The notes below the pieces were generated by a model. The model did not search any database, was not told the DNA's origin, and saw only the letters and a program-made list of their open reading frames with translations. Shown here in pieces: positions 24,066-32,611 of a DNA stretch of 64,000 bases. The DNA lies in assembly GCF_017308975.1 (NCBI RefSeq), contig NZ_JADWPD010000030.1, positions 62,001 to 126,000 of the forward strand, read 5' to 3'. Origin of the DNA: Amycolatopsis sp. MtRt-6 (GTDB lineage Bacteria; Actinomycetota; Actinomycetes; Mycobacteriales; Pseudonocardiaceae). The number at the start of each line of letters is the position of its first letter. Within the stretch, counting starts at the first letter, position 1. Both the position numbers and the translations under genes were made by a program.

Positions 24066-25601
24066 ATGGCGACCACCACCGACCCCGCACAGACGCCCTC
24101 GACCGGACTGGCCGAGCGGCTCCGCGTGCCCTCGCGATTCCCCTACCGCACGATCGCGATGGGCACCGTCGGCAGCACCCTGCTGATGATCGCCGCCCTC
24201 GGTGCGGGCGGCATCCTGATCTCCGACCCCGTGCTCGGCCACGGCCCGCTCTCCTGGGTCCGCTACGGCCACGGGCGCATGCTCGCCAACGCCGTCCTCT
24301 ACACCGGCTTCGGCATGGTCGTCTGGGCGTGGGTCCGGCTCGGCCGCTACGTGCTTGCCGGCCGCGTCGGCAGCCGCCCCGTCCTGGTCGCCGCGGGCTG
24401 CTGGATGGCGCCGCTGCTGATCTCGCCCCCGCTGTTCACCCGCGACGTCTTCTCCTACCTCGGCCAGGGCGCCCAGCTGCTCTACGGGCTCGACCCGTAC
24501 GCCAACGGCCCCGCCGAGCTCGACGTGCTGCCGAACGTCGTGCAGAACGTCCACCCGCTCTGGCAGACCACCCCGGCCCCGTACGGGCCGCTGTTCCTGC
24601 TGATCTCCAAGGGCGTGGTCGCCACCACCGGCGACAACATGATCCTCGGCGTCATCCTGATGCGCGTCGTGCTGCTGGTCGGGCTCGCGGGAACGCTGTG
24701 GGCGCTGCCTCGGCTGGTCAAGCACCTCGGCGGCAAGCTCCCGGTCGCGCTGTGGCTCGCGGTCGCCAGCCCGATGATGGTCATCCACCTCTTCGGCGGC
24801 CCGCACAACGACCTGATGATGCTCGCCTTCCTCACCATCGGCGTCCTCGCCGCCCTGGAACGCAAGCACGTCGTCGCGGTCGTCCTGGTCACCATCGGCA
24901 TGCTGATCAAGCCCACCGCGGCGATCGCGCTGCCGTTCATCGTCTGGATGTGGGCCAACCACCTCACGGGCGAGTCGAAGGTCCGCAACTTCCTGCGCGC
25001 CGGCGCCGCCTCGGTGGGCCTGTTCCTGCCGGTGTTCGTCGCGGGCACCTGGATCTCGCTGGGCTCGCTCAACCTCGGCTGGTGGTCCGGGCTCAAGGCC
25101 CCGCAGCTGATCGCGAACTGGCTCAACATCCCGACCGGCATCGGCGAGGTGTTCTACAACCTGGTCCACCTGATCGTGGACGTCCAGGTCTCGCCGTTCG
25201 TGACGGTCGCCCGCGCGGCGGGCATGCTCCTGCTGATCGCCTTCGGCGTCCGCCAGTGGTGGCTCGCCCGCGGCGGCGGCACCGAGGCGGTCTACCGGGC
25301 GGGCATCTCGCTCCTGGCCGTGGCGATCCTCATGCCGCCCACCCTGCCGTGGTATCTGACCTGGGGTTTCGTGCTCCTGTCGGCGTTCAAGTGGCAGCCT
25401 CGCCACCTGGCGCTGGTGGTGGCGGTGTCGGTGTTCGTGACGCTGGTGTACTACCCGACCGGTGAGCAGGCCCTGTACGACTGGTGGTTCATCGCCGGGG
25501 TCGTGCTGGCCAGCCTGTACTCGGCGGCGTCCCTGCTGCGGCCCGACCCGCTGGGCCTGATCGACGCCTGGCGGCGCCCGGAGAAGTTCCTCCGCGGCTA
25601 G
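24066..25601 (+). CDS. mptB: Polyprenol-phosphate-mannose alpha-1,6-mannosyltransferase MptB
   Basis: The 511-residue multi-spanning protein (about 12-13 membrane helices) matches the MptA/MptB GT-C family of actinomycetes. It has TRDVFSYLGQGAQLLYGLDPYANGP with the acidic catalytic loop, then HPLWQTTPAPYGPLFLLISKGV, and LFGGPHNDLMMLAFL. MptB starts the alpha-1,6-mannan core of lipomannan using polyprenyl-phosphate-mannose. An MptB-type gene fits a mycolata/pseudonocardial relative. The enzyme is an integral plasma-membrane protein acting outside. It follows the ABC operon by 47 nt; a TAACCT box at 24050-24055 suggests a separate promoter. It ends in a CTAG shared with the GNAT gene. Confidence 0.82.
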   Translation: MATTTDPAQTPSTGLAERLRVPSRFPYRTIAMGTVGSTLLMIAALGAGGILISDPVLGHGPLSWVRYGHGRMLANAVLYTGFGMVVWAWVRLGRYVLAGRVGSRPVLVAAGCWMAPLLISPPLFTRDVFSYLGQGAQLLYGLDPYANGPAELDVLPNVVQNVHPLWQTTPAPYGPLFLLISKGVVATTGDNMILGVILMRVVLLVGLAGTLWALPRLVKHLGGKLPVALWLAVASPMMVIHLFGGPHNDLMMLAFLTIGVLAALERKHVVAVVLVTIGMLIKPTAAIALPFIVWMWANHLTGESKVRNFLRAGAASVGLFLPVFVAGTWISLGSLNLGWWSGLKAPQLIANWLNIPTGIGEVFYNLVHLIVDVQVSPFVTVARAAGMLLLIAFGVRQWWLARGGGTEAVYRAGISLLAVAILMPPTLPWYLTWGFVLLSAFKWQPRHLALVVAVSVFVTLVYYPTGEQALYDWWFIAGVVLASLYSAASLLRPDPLGLIDAWRRPEKFLRG

Positions 25602-26080
25602 AGCTCGCGGTAGTACACGGTCAGGGGCAGCGCGGTGCAGCCCAGGCGCTCGTAGAGGGCCCGCGCCGGCGCGTGGAACGGGTCCCCGCCGGTGCCGATC
25701 TCGACCACCTCCGCACCCTGTGCCTTCATCGCGGCGAAAGCGTGCTCGCACAACAGCGTGGCCACGCCGCCCCGGCGGTGCGCCGCCGCCACCGCGACGT
25801 GGCTGATCGTGCCGTTGCGCTTGGCCGGGTCGACGCTCCAGGCGACGTACCCACCGATGACCCCGTCCAGTTCGGCGACGGCGACGTGGCGGTGGCTGCC
25901 GGGATCGTGCAGCCGCGGCACCTCGGCCCGGTAGTCCTCCCGCCAGCGACCGTGCTGGTTGGCGAAGACCACCTCGCCGACCAGCGGCCGGAAGGACTCC
26001 TCGTAGAACGGCCCGAACGTCTCGACGGTCAGCTCGACCAGCCGAGCCAGGTCCTCGGTGGTGCACGGACGGATCAGCAT
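25598..26080 (-). CDS. GNAT family N-acetyltransferase
   Basis: The 160-residue protein has the GNAT fold: MLIRPCTTEDLARLVEL at the N-terminus, the beta4 strand VAELDGVIGGYVAW, then the acetyl-CoA pyrophosphate loop HVAVAAAHRRGGVATLLCEHA, and the C-terminal ARALYERLGCTALPLTVYY. The acceptor is unknown. ATG 26080 begins the conserved first strand; longer in-frame starts would add a low-complexity Arg/Gly stretch that lacks family similarity. It is convergent with mptB. Confidence 0.88.
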   Translation of the reverse strand: MLIRPCTTEDLARLVELTVETFGPFYEESFRPLVGEVVFANQHGRWREDYRAEVPRLHDPGSHRHVAVAELDGVIGGYVAWSVDPAKRNGTISHVAVAAAHRRGGVATLLCEHAFAAMKAQGAEVVEIGTGGDPFHAPARALYERLGCTALPLTVYYREL

Positions 26081-26121
26081 CCGGCCAGCCAAGCAGCCGG
26101 CGACCGGCCGCGGCCACCGAT

Positions 26122-26523
26122 TTACCCGCCCGCCCAGCCGCTCCACCGGTGCACGTCCGTGACCACCACCGCGTGCTCCGGCGGCCGGGCCACGTACTGC
26201 TCGTACTTCGCCACCAGCCACGACACCGGCTCGCCGCCCGGCGGCTCCACCCGCGCGACCCCGTCCGCGCGGGCCCACCACAGCCGCGACCAGTCCTCGG
26301 CGTAGCCGTCGGCCAGGAAGCACACCGCCGGGTTCGCCGCGATGTTGCGGAGCCGGCGCAGGGCGGTCGTCGACTTCGGCTTGTGGTCCACCGCGAACAC
26401 CACCGTGTCGCCGCGCACCGCGAACGTCACCGGCACCAAGTGCGGCGTCCCCTCGGCCGAGACCGTCGCCAGCCGCGCGACTCGCGCGGCGGCGAAGCGG
26501 TCCCGTGCCTCTTCCGGGGTCAT
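26122..26523 (-). CDS. PPOX-class F420-dependent oxidoreductase (TIGR03668-like)
   Basis: The 133-residue protein has the split-barrel flavin/F420-binding fold: DRFAAARVARLATVSAEGTPHLVPVTFAVRGDTVVFAVDHKPKST, followed by LRRLRNIAANPAVCFLADGYAEDWSRLWWARADG. This matches actinomycete F420-dependent PPOX-class proteins. The reaction is not predictable. The ATG overlaps the TGA of the S66 gene upstream (ATGA), making it the third gene of an S9-S66-PPOX operon. Confidence 0.85.
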   Translation of the reverse strand: MTPEEARDRFAAARVARLATVSAEGTPHLVPVTFAVRGDTVVFAVDHKPKSTTALRRLRNIAANPAVCFLADGYAEDWSRLWWARADGVARVEPPGGEPVSWLVAKYEQYVARPPEHAVVVTDVHRWSGWAGG

Positions 26524-27419
26524 GTCAGCGCCGGCTCGTCGAACGTCAACGTCCCCAGGTCCGCGTCCAGCGTCACCGGTACCCCCAGCGGCAGCGTCGG
26601 CGACGACGCCACGTGCCCGAACCCGAACTCCTCCACCAGCGGCACCCCCAGCGGCCCCAGCCGGTCCACCATCAGCGCCCGCACGTCCGCCGGGTCCCCG
26701 CACGCCGCCCACGAACCCAGCACGATGCCGCGCACCCCGGCGAACCAGCCGCCGCGCACCAGCTGCGTCAGCATCCGGTCCAGCCGGTACACACTCTCCG
26801 TCACGTCCTCCAGCAGCACGATCGCGTCCCGCGCCGACCCGTGCTCCGGCGTGCCGATCCCCGCCGCCAGCAACGACAGGTTGCCGCCCGTCAACACCCC
26901 CGACGCCCGGCCCGGCACGATCGCCGACCCGCCGCGCACCACCAGGTTCCGCTCCGGTTCGAACAGCGACCGCCGCAGGTGCTCGACCGCGAAGTCGTCG
27001 AACAGCACGCTCGCCGGCATCGGGGAGAACATTGTGGACAGTCCGAGGTGGACGTCCACCGCCCGGTGCAACGCCGTGATGTCCGACGACCCGGCCAGCA
27101 CCTTCGGGCCGGCCGCCCGCAACGCCGCCCAGTCCACCAGGTCCAGCATCCGCTGCACGCCGTACCCGCCCCGGGCCGCGAGCACGCACCGCACGCCCGG
27201 GTCCAGCCACGCCTCGGTGAACTCCGCCGCCCGCGCCGCGTCCGGCGCGGACAGGTACGGCGGCGACCCGGGCGACGCACGCACGCACGGCCCGACCCGC
27301 ACCTCGACCCCCCAGCCGCGCAGCACCGGCAGCGCCTTCTCCAGCAGGTCCGCCGGCACCGGCCCGGCCGGCGCCACCAGCGCCACCGTGTCCCCGGCCC
27401 GCAACCGCGGCGGCCTCAC
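26520..27419 (-). CDS. S66 family LD-carboxypeptidase (LdcA-like)
   Basis: The 299-residue protein is a murein tetrapeptide LD-carboxypeptidase homologue. Family markers include GDTVALVAPAGP, AARGGYGVQRMLDLVDW, the nucleophile segment LAGSSDITAL (Ser near 115), LLEDVTESVYRLDRML (catalytic Glu) and FGHVASSPTLPLGVPVTLD (catalytic His). LdcA removes the terminal D-Ala from recycled cell-wall tetrapeptides in the cytosol; microcin-immunity relatives (MccF) act on toxic peptidyl-nucleotides. With the M55 D-aminopeptidase and peptide importer nearby, recycling of wall peptides is the simplest reading. It starts with GTG overlapping the S9 stop (GTGA). Confidence 0.9.
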   Translation of the reverse strand: MRPPRLRAGDTVALVAPAGPVPADLLEKALPVLRGWGVEVRVGPCVRASPGSPPYLSAPDAARAAEFTEAWLDPGVRCVLAARGGYGVQRMLDLVDWAALRAAGPKVLAGSSDITALHRAVDVHLGLSTMFSPMPASVLFDDFAVEHLRRSLFEPERNLVVRGGSAIVPGRASGVLTGGNLSLLAAGIGTPEHGSARDAIVLLEDVTESVYRLDRMLTQLVRGGWFAGVRGIVLGSWAACGDPADVRALMVDRLGPLGVPLVEEFGFGHVASSPTLPLGVPVTLDADLGTLTFDEPALT

Positions 27420-29335
27420 CGCGACAGCTCCAGCCGCGCCACACCCGGCGTCTCGAACCCGAACACCTGGCCGTAGAACGACAACTCCGCCTCCAACGCC
27501 GCCACGATCGTCGCCGCCTGCCGGAACCCGTGCTGCTCACCGGCGAACCGCTGGTAGGCGTACGGGATCCCGCGCCCGGCCAGCCGCGCCACGAACCGGT
27601 CGGCCTGCTCCGGCGGGCAGATCCGGTCTTCCAGCCCCTGCTGGAACAGCACCGGCCCGGCCAGCTCCCCGACGTTCGCCAGCGGCGAACGCTCCACGTA
27701 CCGCTGCCGCGCCGACGGCAGCGGCCCGACCAGCCCGTCCAGGTAGCGCGACTCGAAGTCGTGCGTGTCGCCCTCGGTGCCGGTCCACCCGGCCAGGTCC
27801 AGCACCGGGAACATCACCGTGCCCGCCCGGTAGGTCTTCGTCGTCGTCAGCGACGCCGCCGCGGTGAACCCGCCCGCGCTGCCGCCGCGGATCCCCAGCC
27901 GGTCACCGTCGGCCAGCCCGGCCGCCACCAGCGCCTCGGCCACGGCGACGCAGTCGCCGACGTCCACCACGCCCCACTGCTCCCGCAGCCGCTCCCGGTA
28001 GGCCCGCCCGAACCCCGTCGACCCGCCGTAGTTCACCGCCGCCACGCCGATGCCGCGGCTGGTGAAGTACGCGATCTCCAGGTTCAGCTCGGCGAAGTGC
28101 TGCCCGGTCGGGCCGCCGTGGACGTCCACCAGCAGCGGCGGCCGCTCACCGTCGGGCGCCGCGAAGTCCGGGTTCCGCGGCGGGTAGAAGACCACCGGCA
28201 CGGCCTCGCCGCCCGCCGTGCTGAACACCCGCTCCTGCGGCACCGGCAGGTACGCCGAGGGCAGCTCCGGCTGCGGCGTCAGGTCCGTCACCGCGCCGTC
28301 GAGGGCCACCCGCACCACGGCGGACTCGCGAGCCGGCCCGCCCGCCACGCCCACGACGTCGTCACCGGCCACCGCGAGTCCCGTCGAAGACCACGCCGTC
28401 AGCTCGCCGGCCAGCGGCGTCACCGAACCGTCCGCCTCGTCGAGCACCGCCAGCCGGCCCGAGGCGAGCACCGCGTGCCGCCCGCCGCCCAGCGGCGCGA
28501 ACCACCGCGAGCCCGCCTTCCACAGCGGCCCGCCCAGCTCCTGCTCGACCGGCGCGAGGTTCACCACCGACCCGTCCAGGCCGACGCGGTGCAGGTTCCA
28601 CCAGCCGTCCGGGTCCGCCAGCGCCAGCAGCGTCGCCGTCGTCTCCCATTCGACCTGGCACACCGAGACGTCCGCGCCGCCGGCCAGCACCCGGTGCGGG
28701 CCGAACGCCCCGCTCCCGTCGACGGGGGCCACGCACAGCTCGGTGCCGTCCCACGGCATCAGCGGGTGGTCCCAGCCGAACCAGGCCGCGTGCCGCCCGT
28801 CCGGCGACAGCTTCGGCACGGTCAGGAACCGGTGGCTCGCGGCCAGGACCCGCTCGCCGCCGCCGGCCACCGCGATCGCCACCAGCTCCCGCTCGACGTC
28901 GGTCGGCCGCGGCCCGGTGGCGCGCTCCCGGACCGCCCACACCTCACCCGGCCGCCCGGCCCGCAGGTCGCCGTAGCGGACGCCCTGCGGCTCCTCCGGG
29001 GGCGGCGTGAGCGCCACCACGCCGGTTTCGCTCTGCGCGTACACGCGCTGATCGGCCCAGTGCGTGAACACCACGACCCCACCGATCACCGCCCACGGCC
29101 GGCCGCCGTACTCGTGCAGCCGGTTGCGGACGTTCCACGGCGCCGGCAGCACGTCCTCGGTGCCCCCTGGCACCGCCCGGACCAGCGCGACCCGGCCCTG
29201 CTCGCCGGGTCGCGCCTCCGCCCACCACACCTCTTCACCGACGACGTCGAGCCACTGCGGGCCGCCACCGGCGGCGGCCACCTCGGCGGCGGTGATGGGC
29301 GAAGACCAGGTTCCATACGGGGAGATCCGAGACAC
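27416..29335 (-). CDS. S9 family prolyl oligopeptidase-type peptidase
   Basis: The protein is 639 residues. An N-terminal beta-propeller of about 350 residues (many WD/DG strands, e.g. LSPDGRHAAWFGWDHPLMPWDG) caps an alpha/beta-hydrolase domain. Catalytic residues are visible as GGSAGGFTAA (Ser), GLEDRICPPEQADRF (Asp) and AGEQHGFR (His). It resembles acylaminoacyl/dipeptidyl peptidases, is cytosolic and probably degrades short peptides. It is the first gene of an operon with the LD-carboxypeptidase and PPOX genes. The GTG at 29335 is taken as the start because MSRISPYGTWSSPITA is the usual N-terminus of this group. Confidence 0.9.
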   Translation of the reverse strand: MSRISPYGTWSSPITAAEVAAAGGGPQWLDVVGEEVWWAEARPGEQGRVALVRAVPGGTEDVLPAPWNVRNRLHEYGGRPWAVIGGVVVFTHWADQRVYAQSETGVVALTPPPEEPQGVRYGDLRAGRPGEVWAVRERATGPRPTDVERELVAIAVAGGGERVLAASHRFLTVPKLSPDGRHAAWFGWDHPLMPWDGTELCVAPVDGSGAFGPHRVLAGGADVSVCQVEWETTATLLALADPDGWWNLHRVGLDGSVVNLAPVEQELGGPLWKAGSRWFAPLGGGRHAVLASGRLAVLDEADGSVTPLAGELTAWSSTGLAVAGDDVVGVAGGPARESAVVRVALDGAVTDLTPQPELPSAYLPVPQERVFSTAGGEAVPVVFYPPRNPDFAAPDGERPPLLVDVHGGPTGQHFAELNLEIAYFTSRGIGVAAVNYGGSTGFGRAYRERLREQWGVVDVGDCVAVAEALVAAGLADGDRLGIRGGSAGGFTAAASLTTTKTYRAGTVMFPVLDLAGWTGTEGDTHDFESRYLDGLVGPLPSARQRYVERSPLANVGELAGPVLFQQGLEDRICPPEQADRFVARLAGRGIPYAYQRFAGEQHGFRQAATIVAALEAELSFYGQVFGFETPGVARLELSR

Positions 29336-29412
29336 CCCCCGAGGCTAGCGGCCCGCGAACCATGGGGCGGCGGATGCCGATCATGCGCCGGTGGCCTAGG
29401 GTCGTCAGTGCT

Positions 29413-29988
29413 ATGTCTCGCGTAATCCACGTCTTCCGCCAGCCGGATCGGTTCGTCGCCGGCACCGTCGGCGAGCCCGGCGATCGCACGTTCTACCTCC
29501 AGGCGTCGGAGGACGTGCGCACCATCAGCGTCACCATCGAAAAACAGCAGGTCGTCGTCCTCGCGGAACGGCTGAGCTCGCTGCTGGAGGAAGTCGCCAG
29601 CCGGTTCGGCGCCGACGTGCCCGACGACGCCCCCGAGGACCTCGTCGACCTCGACCCCCTCACCGTCCCGGTCGAGGAGGAGTTCCGCGTCGGCACCATG
29701 GGCCTGGGCTGGGACGCCGACAGCAGCGCGGTCGTCATCGAGCTGCTCGCCATCACCGAGGGCGAGGTCGACGAAACGGTCGTGCTCGACGACACCGAGG
29801 AGGGCCCGGACGCCGTCCGCGTGTTCCTCAGCCCGGCCGCCGCCCGGGCCTTCGCCGAGCGTGCCGACCGCGTCGTCAACGCCGGCCGCAAGCCGTGTCC
29901 GCTGTGCGCCGAGCCGCTCGACCCCGCCGGGCACATCTGCCCCCGGCAGAACGGCTACCGGCGCGAGACCGACGCGGGCGAAGACTGA
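29413..29988 (+). CDS. DUF3090 domain-containing protein
   Basis: The 191-residue protein is a clear DUF3090 member: MSRVIHVFRQPDRFVAGTVGEPGDRTFYLQ, EKQQVVVLAERLSSLLEEV, and a C-terminal zinc-ribbon-like CPLCAEPLDPAGHICPRQNG. The family is nearly restricted to actinobacteria and has no proven function. It usually stands next to the SCO1664 family gene, as here (2-nt gap), often near mycothiol gene mshC. The start ATG is chosen at the conserved MSR; TAGGGT (29397-29402) lies 10 nt upstream. Confidence 0.92.
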   Translation: MSRVIHVFRQPDRFVAGTVGEPGDRTFYLQASEDVRTISVTIEKQQVVVLAERLSSLLEEVASRFGADVPDDAPEDLVDLDPLTVPVEEEFRVGTMGLGWDADSSAVVIELLAITEGEVDETVVLDDTEEGPDAVRVFLSPAAARAFAERADRVVNAGRKPCPLCAEPLDPAGHICPRQNGYRRETDAGED

Positions 29989-29990
29989 CC

Positions 29991-30788
29991 ATGACGCCTG
30001 CCCCGGCCGACCCCGCCTCCCGCGAGCTCGTCACCCACGGCCGCATCGACGTCGAAGGCCGGCTGGTCGACGCCTCCAACGTCACGCTCTTCTGCGCCAT
30101 CGAGCTCGACGGCGTCACCGGCCGGGTCGTGTACAAGCCGGTGTCGGGGGAGAAGCCGCTGTGGGACTTCCCCGACGGCACCCTGGCCGGGCGCGAGGTC
30201 GCCACCGCGATCATCGCCGACACCACCGGCATCGGCGCGATCCCGCCCACGGTGCTGCGCGACGGCCCGTTCGGCCCCGGCATGGTCCAGCTGTGGATCG
30301 AAACCACCGAAGACGACCTGGTGGAAGTCCTGCCGCCCGGCGACCTCCCCGACGGCTGGCGCCCGGTGCTGCACGCCCACGACCGCGACGGCGAGCCGGC
30401 GGTGCTGGCCCACGCCGACCACCCCGGCCTGCGCGACCTCGCCGTGCTCGACATCATCGCCAACAACACCGACCGCAAGGGCGGCCACCTCCTGCCCGGC
30501 GTCGACGGCCGCGTCTACGGCGTCGACCACGGCATCTGCCTGCACACCGACCCGAAGCTGCGGACCGTCCTGTGGGGCTGGATCGGCGAGCCGCTGCCGC
30601 CGGACACGGTCGAGAAGCTGCGCAAGCTGCGGTCCGAAATCGACGGCGGCCTCGGCAAGACCCTCGCCGAGCACATCACCGGGGTCGAGATCCGCGCGCT
30701 GGCCGACCGCACCGACGTCCTGCTCGCCGAGGGCATCTTCCCCGAACCGGGCGACGACTGGCGGGCCATCCCGTGGCCGCTGTTCTGA
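29991..30788 (+). CDS. SCO1664 family protein (PI3/4-kinase-like fold)
   Basis: The 265-residue protein matches the actinobacterial SCO1664 family, which shows a PI3/PI4-kinase-like core. VVYKPVSGEKPLWDF carries the ATP-binding Lys, VLDIIANNTDRKGGH the catalytic Asp-x4-Asn-like loop, and VYGVDHGICLH the metal-binding DHG. A protein or small-molecule kinase activity is inferred from the fold; no substrate is known. It forms an operon with DUF3090 and overlaps the next kinase-like gene by 16 nt. Confidence 0.9.
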   Translation: MTPAPADPASRELVTHGRIDVEGRLVDASNVTLFCAIELDGVTGRVVYKPVSGEKPLWDFPDGTLAGREVATAIIADTTGIGAIPPTVLRDGPFGPGMVQLWIETTEDDLVEVLPPGDLPDGWRPVLHAHDRDGEPAVLAHADHPGLRDLAVLDIIANNTDRKGGHLLPGVDGRVYGVDHGICLHTDPKLRTVLWGWIGEPLPPDTVEKLRKLRSEIDGGLGKTLAEHITGVEIRALADRTDVLLAEGIFPEPGDDWRAIPWPLF

Positions 30789-31660
30789 TCGACGACGACG
30801 CCCGCGCCCGCCTCGTCGACCGCTTCGGCGCCGAACTGGCCGAACCCTGGTGCGACGGGCTCCCGGACCTGGTTGCCCGCCTGACCGCTCGATGGCGGCT
30901 CGATGTCCGCGAAGCCCGGCCCGGGAACACCGGCCGGACCCTCCTGTGCACCGGGCCTGCTGGTGACCTGCGGGTCCTCAAGCTGACCCCGGACCCCGAG
31001 GTCGCCCGGCTGGAGTTCACCGGGCTGAGCGCGTGGGCCGGGTGCTCCCGCGTCGTCCAGATCCTCGACGCCGACCTCGACGCCAACGCGATCCTGCTCG
31101 AAGGCCTCGTTCCCGGCACCGAGCTGTCCGGCCGCGACGTGCCGTGGGCCGAGCTCGGCGAGCTGCTCGACCAGCTGCACGCCGCCGAACCACGCGGGGA
31201 GCTCCGGCGGCTGGCCGAGGGCATCGAGTTCATCTTCGACCTCTCCGAACGCCGTCGTGGCGCGTCCGCGGCCGCCGCGCACATGAGCGCGGAGGTACTG
31301 GCCAAGGGGCGGGAGCGTGCTCTCGAACTCGCCACCAGCGGCCCGGTCACGCTCGTCCACGGCGACCTGCACCCGGCCAACGTCCTCGACGCCGGCCCCG
31401 GGCGCGGCGCGGTGGCCATCGACCCGCGGCCCGGGCTCGGCGACCCGTCCCTCGACGCCATCGACTTCGTCTACGTCCCGATGACCGCCGGTGGCACTCT
31501 CGACGACGGCATCGCCGCCCTCGCCCCGCACGTGACGGACTTCGACGCCGAGCGCGTCCGCGCCTGGTGCGTGGCGATGGCGCCGCTGATCGCGCTCCCG
31601 TCGTTGCGCCGCGGCGAGCGGACGCCGTTCACCGACGCGGTCCTGGAACTGGCGCGCTGA
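30773..31660 (+). CDS. Aminoglycoside/hydroxyurea phosphotransferase-like kinase
   Basis: The 295-residue protein has the APH fold of the APH(6)/hydroxyurea resistance kinase family (PF04655-like). LRVLKLTPDPEVARLEFTGLSAW supplies the ATP-binding Lys, VTLVHGDLHPANVLDAG the catalytic HGDxHxxN loop, and VAIDPRPGLGDPSLDAIDF the metal-binding Asp. Family members phosphorylate streptomycin or hydroxyurea, but many are housekeeping kinases of unknown substrate, so drug resistance should not be assumed. GTG 30773 begins 16 nt inside the SCO1664-family gene. Here an APH-like gene stands where mshC often follows. Confidence 0.82.
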   Translation: MAAVLIDDDARARLVDRFGAELAEPWCDGLPDLVARLTARWRLDVREARPGNTGRTLLCTGPAGDLRVLKLTPDPEVARLEFTGLSAWAGCSRVVQILDADLDANAILLEGLVPGTELSGRDVPWAELGELLDQLHAAEPRGELRRLAEGIEFIFDLSERRRGASAAAAHMSAEVLAKGRERALELATSGPVTLVHGDLHPANVLDAGPGRGAVAIDPRPGLGDPSLDAIDFVYVPMTAGGTLDDGIAALAPHVTDFDAERVRAWCVAMAPLIALPSLRRGERTPFTDAVLELAR

Positions 31661-31697
31661 CCGGCGTGGCATGCCCCTGCCCAGCGTCCGCGGCCAC

Positions 31698-31703
31698 TAG
31701 GTT
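31698..31703 (+). promoter_or_regulatory. -10 box for DUF3097 gene (leaderless)
   Basis: TAGGTT lies 8 nt before the GTG at 31712. Confidence 0.45.
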
Positions 31704-31711
31704 TCCAGGTC

Positions 31712-32527
31712 GTGCGCTCCCACTCCTATGACGACGTGCTCGCCGGCCCGCGCCGCAAGAAGGTGCCGGAGGTCCCCGCCGAACCCGGCCTGGTCGTCGA
31801 GGACCCGGCCAGTGGCTTCTGCGGCGCCGTGGTGAAGATCGAGTACGGGAACGTCGTGCTCGAAGACGCCAAGGGCCGCCACCGCGTCTTCCCGCTCGCC
31901 CCCGCCGGGTTCCTCCTCGAAGGCAAGCCGGTCACGCTCGTGCCGTACCGGGCGCCGGCGAAGCCACCGGCCCGGCAGATCTCGGCGTCCGGTTCGGTGC
32001 GCGTCGAAGGCTTGAAGGCCCGCGTCGCCCGCGACTCGCGCATCTGGGTCGAAGGCAAGCACGACGCCGAGCTCGTCGAACGCGTCTGGGGCCACGACCT
32101 GCGCGTCGAAGGCGTCGTCGTCGAGCCCCTCGACGGCGTCGACGTCCTCGCCGACCGCATCGCCGAGTTCGGCACCGGCCCCGGCCGCCGGCTGGGTGTG
32201 CTCGTCGACCACCTCGTGCCCGGCAGCAAGGAATCCCGCCTCGTCGACGCCATCCGCGACGAGAACGTGCTGGTCACCGGCCACCCCTACATCGACGTCT
32301 GGGAGGCCGTGCGGCCCGAAGCCGTCGGGATCGGGGCCTGGCCGAAGATCCCGCGCGGGACCGAGTGGAAGCAGGGGATCTGCGCCGCGCTCGGCTGGGG
32401 GCAACCTTTCGAAGGCTGGCAGCGTGTCCTGAGCGGGGTGAGCAGTTTCCGCGACCTCGAGACCCCGCTCATCGGGGCCGTGGAACGGCTCATCGACTTC
32501 GTCACCGAGCCGGCGGAAGAGGGCTGA
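31712..32527 (+). CDS. DUF3097 domain-containing protein
   Basis: The 271-residue protein is a full-length DUF3097 member (RSHSYDDVLAGPRRKKVPEVPAEPGLVVEDPASGFCGAVVKIE). The second half, RIWVEGKHDAELVERVWGHDLR then GVLVDHLVPGSKESRL, has Toprim-like acidic motifs, suggesting metal-dependent nucleic-acid or nucleotide chemistry; this is inference. The family is conserved in actinobacteria without known function. GTG is the start, likely leaderless. A hairpin at 32573-32592 separates it from the NfeD operon. Confidence 0.88.
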   Translation: MRSHSYDDVLAGPRRKKVPEVPAEPGLVVEDPASGFCGAVVKIEYGNVVLEDAKGRHRVFPLAPAGFLLEGKPVTLVPYRAPAKPPARQISASGSVRVEGLKARVARDSRIWVEGKHDAELVERVWGHDLRVEGVVVEPLDGVDVLADRIAEFGTGPGRRLGVLVDHLVPGSKESRLVDAIRDENVLVTGHPYIDVWEAVRPEAVGIGAWPKIPRGTEWKQGICAALGWGQPFEGWQRVLSGVSSFRDLETPLIGAVERLIDFVTEPAEEG

Positions 32528-32572
32528 ATGTCCGTTTTGTCCAAGGTCACGCGAAGGTTACGTCCCGTCACT

Positions 32573-32592
32573 GCGCCGGTGCGAACCGGCGC
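32573..32592 (+). terminator. Hairpin between DUF3097 and NfeD genes
   Basis: GCGCCGGT and ACCGGCGC pair around GCGA, 46 nt after the DUF3097 stop and 19 nt before the NfeD start. It could be a terminator, or a 5' leader structure of the next operon. Confidence 0.45.
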
Positions 32593-32611
32593 GATCTGAG
32601 AGCATGAAGCC

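Noticed and set aside
2621..25601. A single mannan-metabolism cluster uniting the GH92 genes with mptB
   Set aside because: They are separated by more than 12 kb of unrelated peptide-transport and regulatory genes, with different promoters and strands. A shared pathway is not supported by the layout.
30773..31660. Reading the APH-like kinase as an aminoglycoside resistance gene
   Set aside because: Fold and catalytic motifs support a kinase, but the family has many members with other or unknown substrates. The neighbourhood (DUF3090, SCO1664 family) is not a resistance locus.
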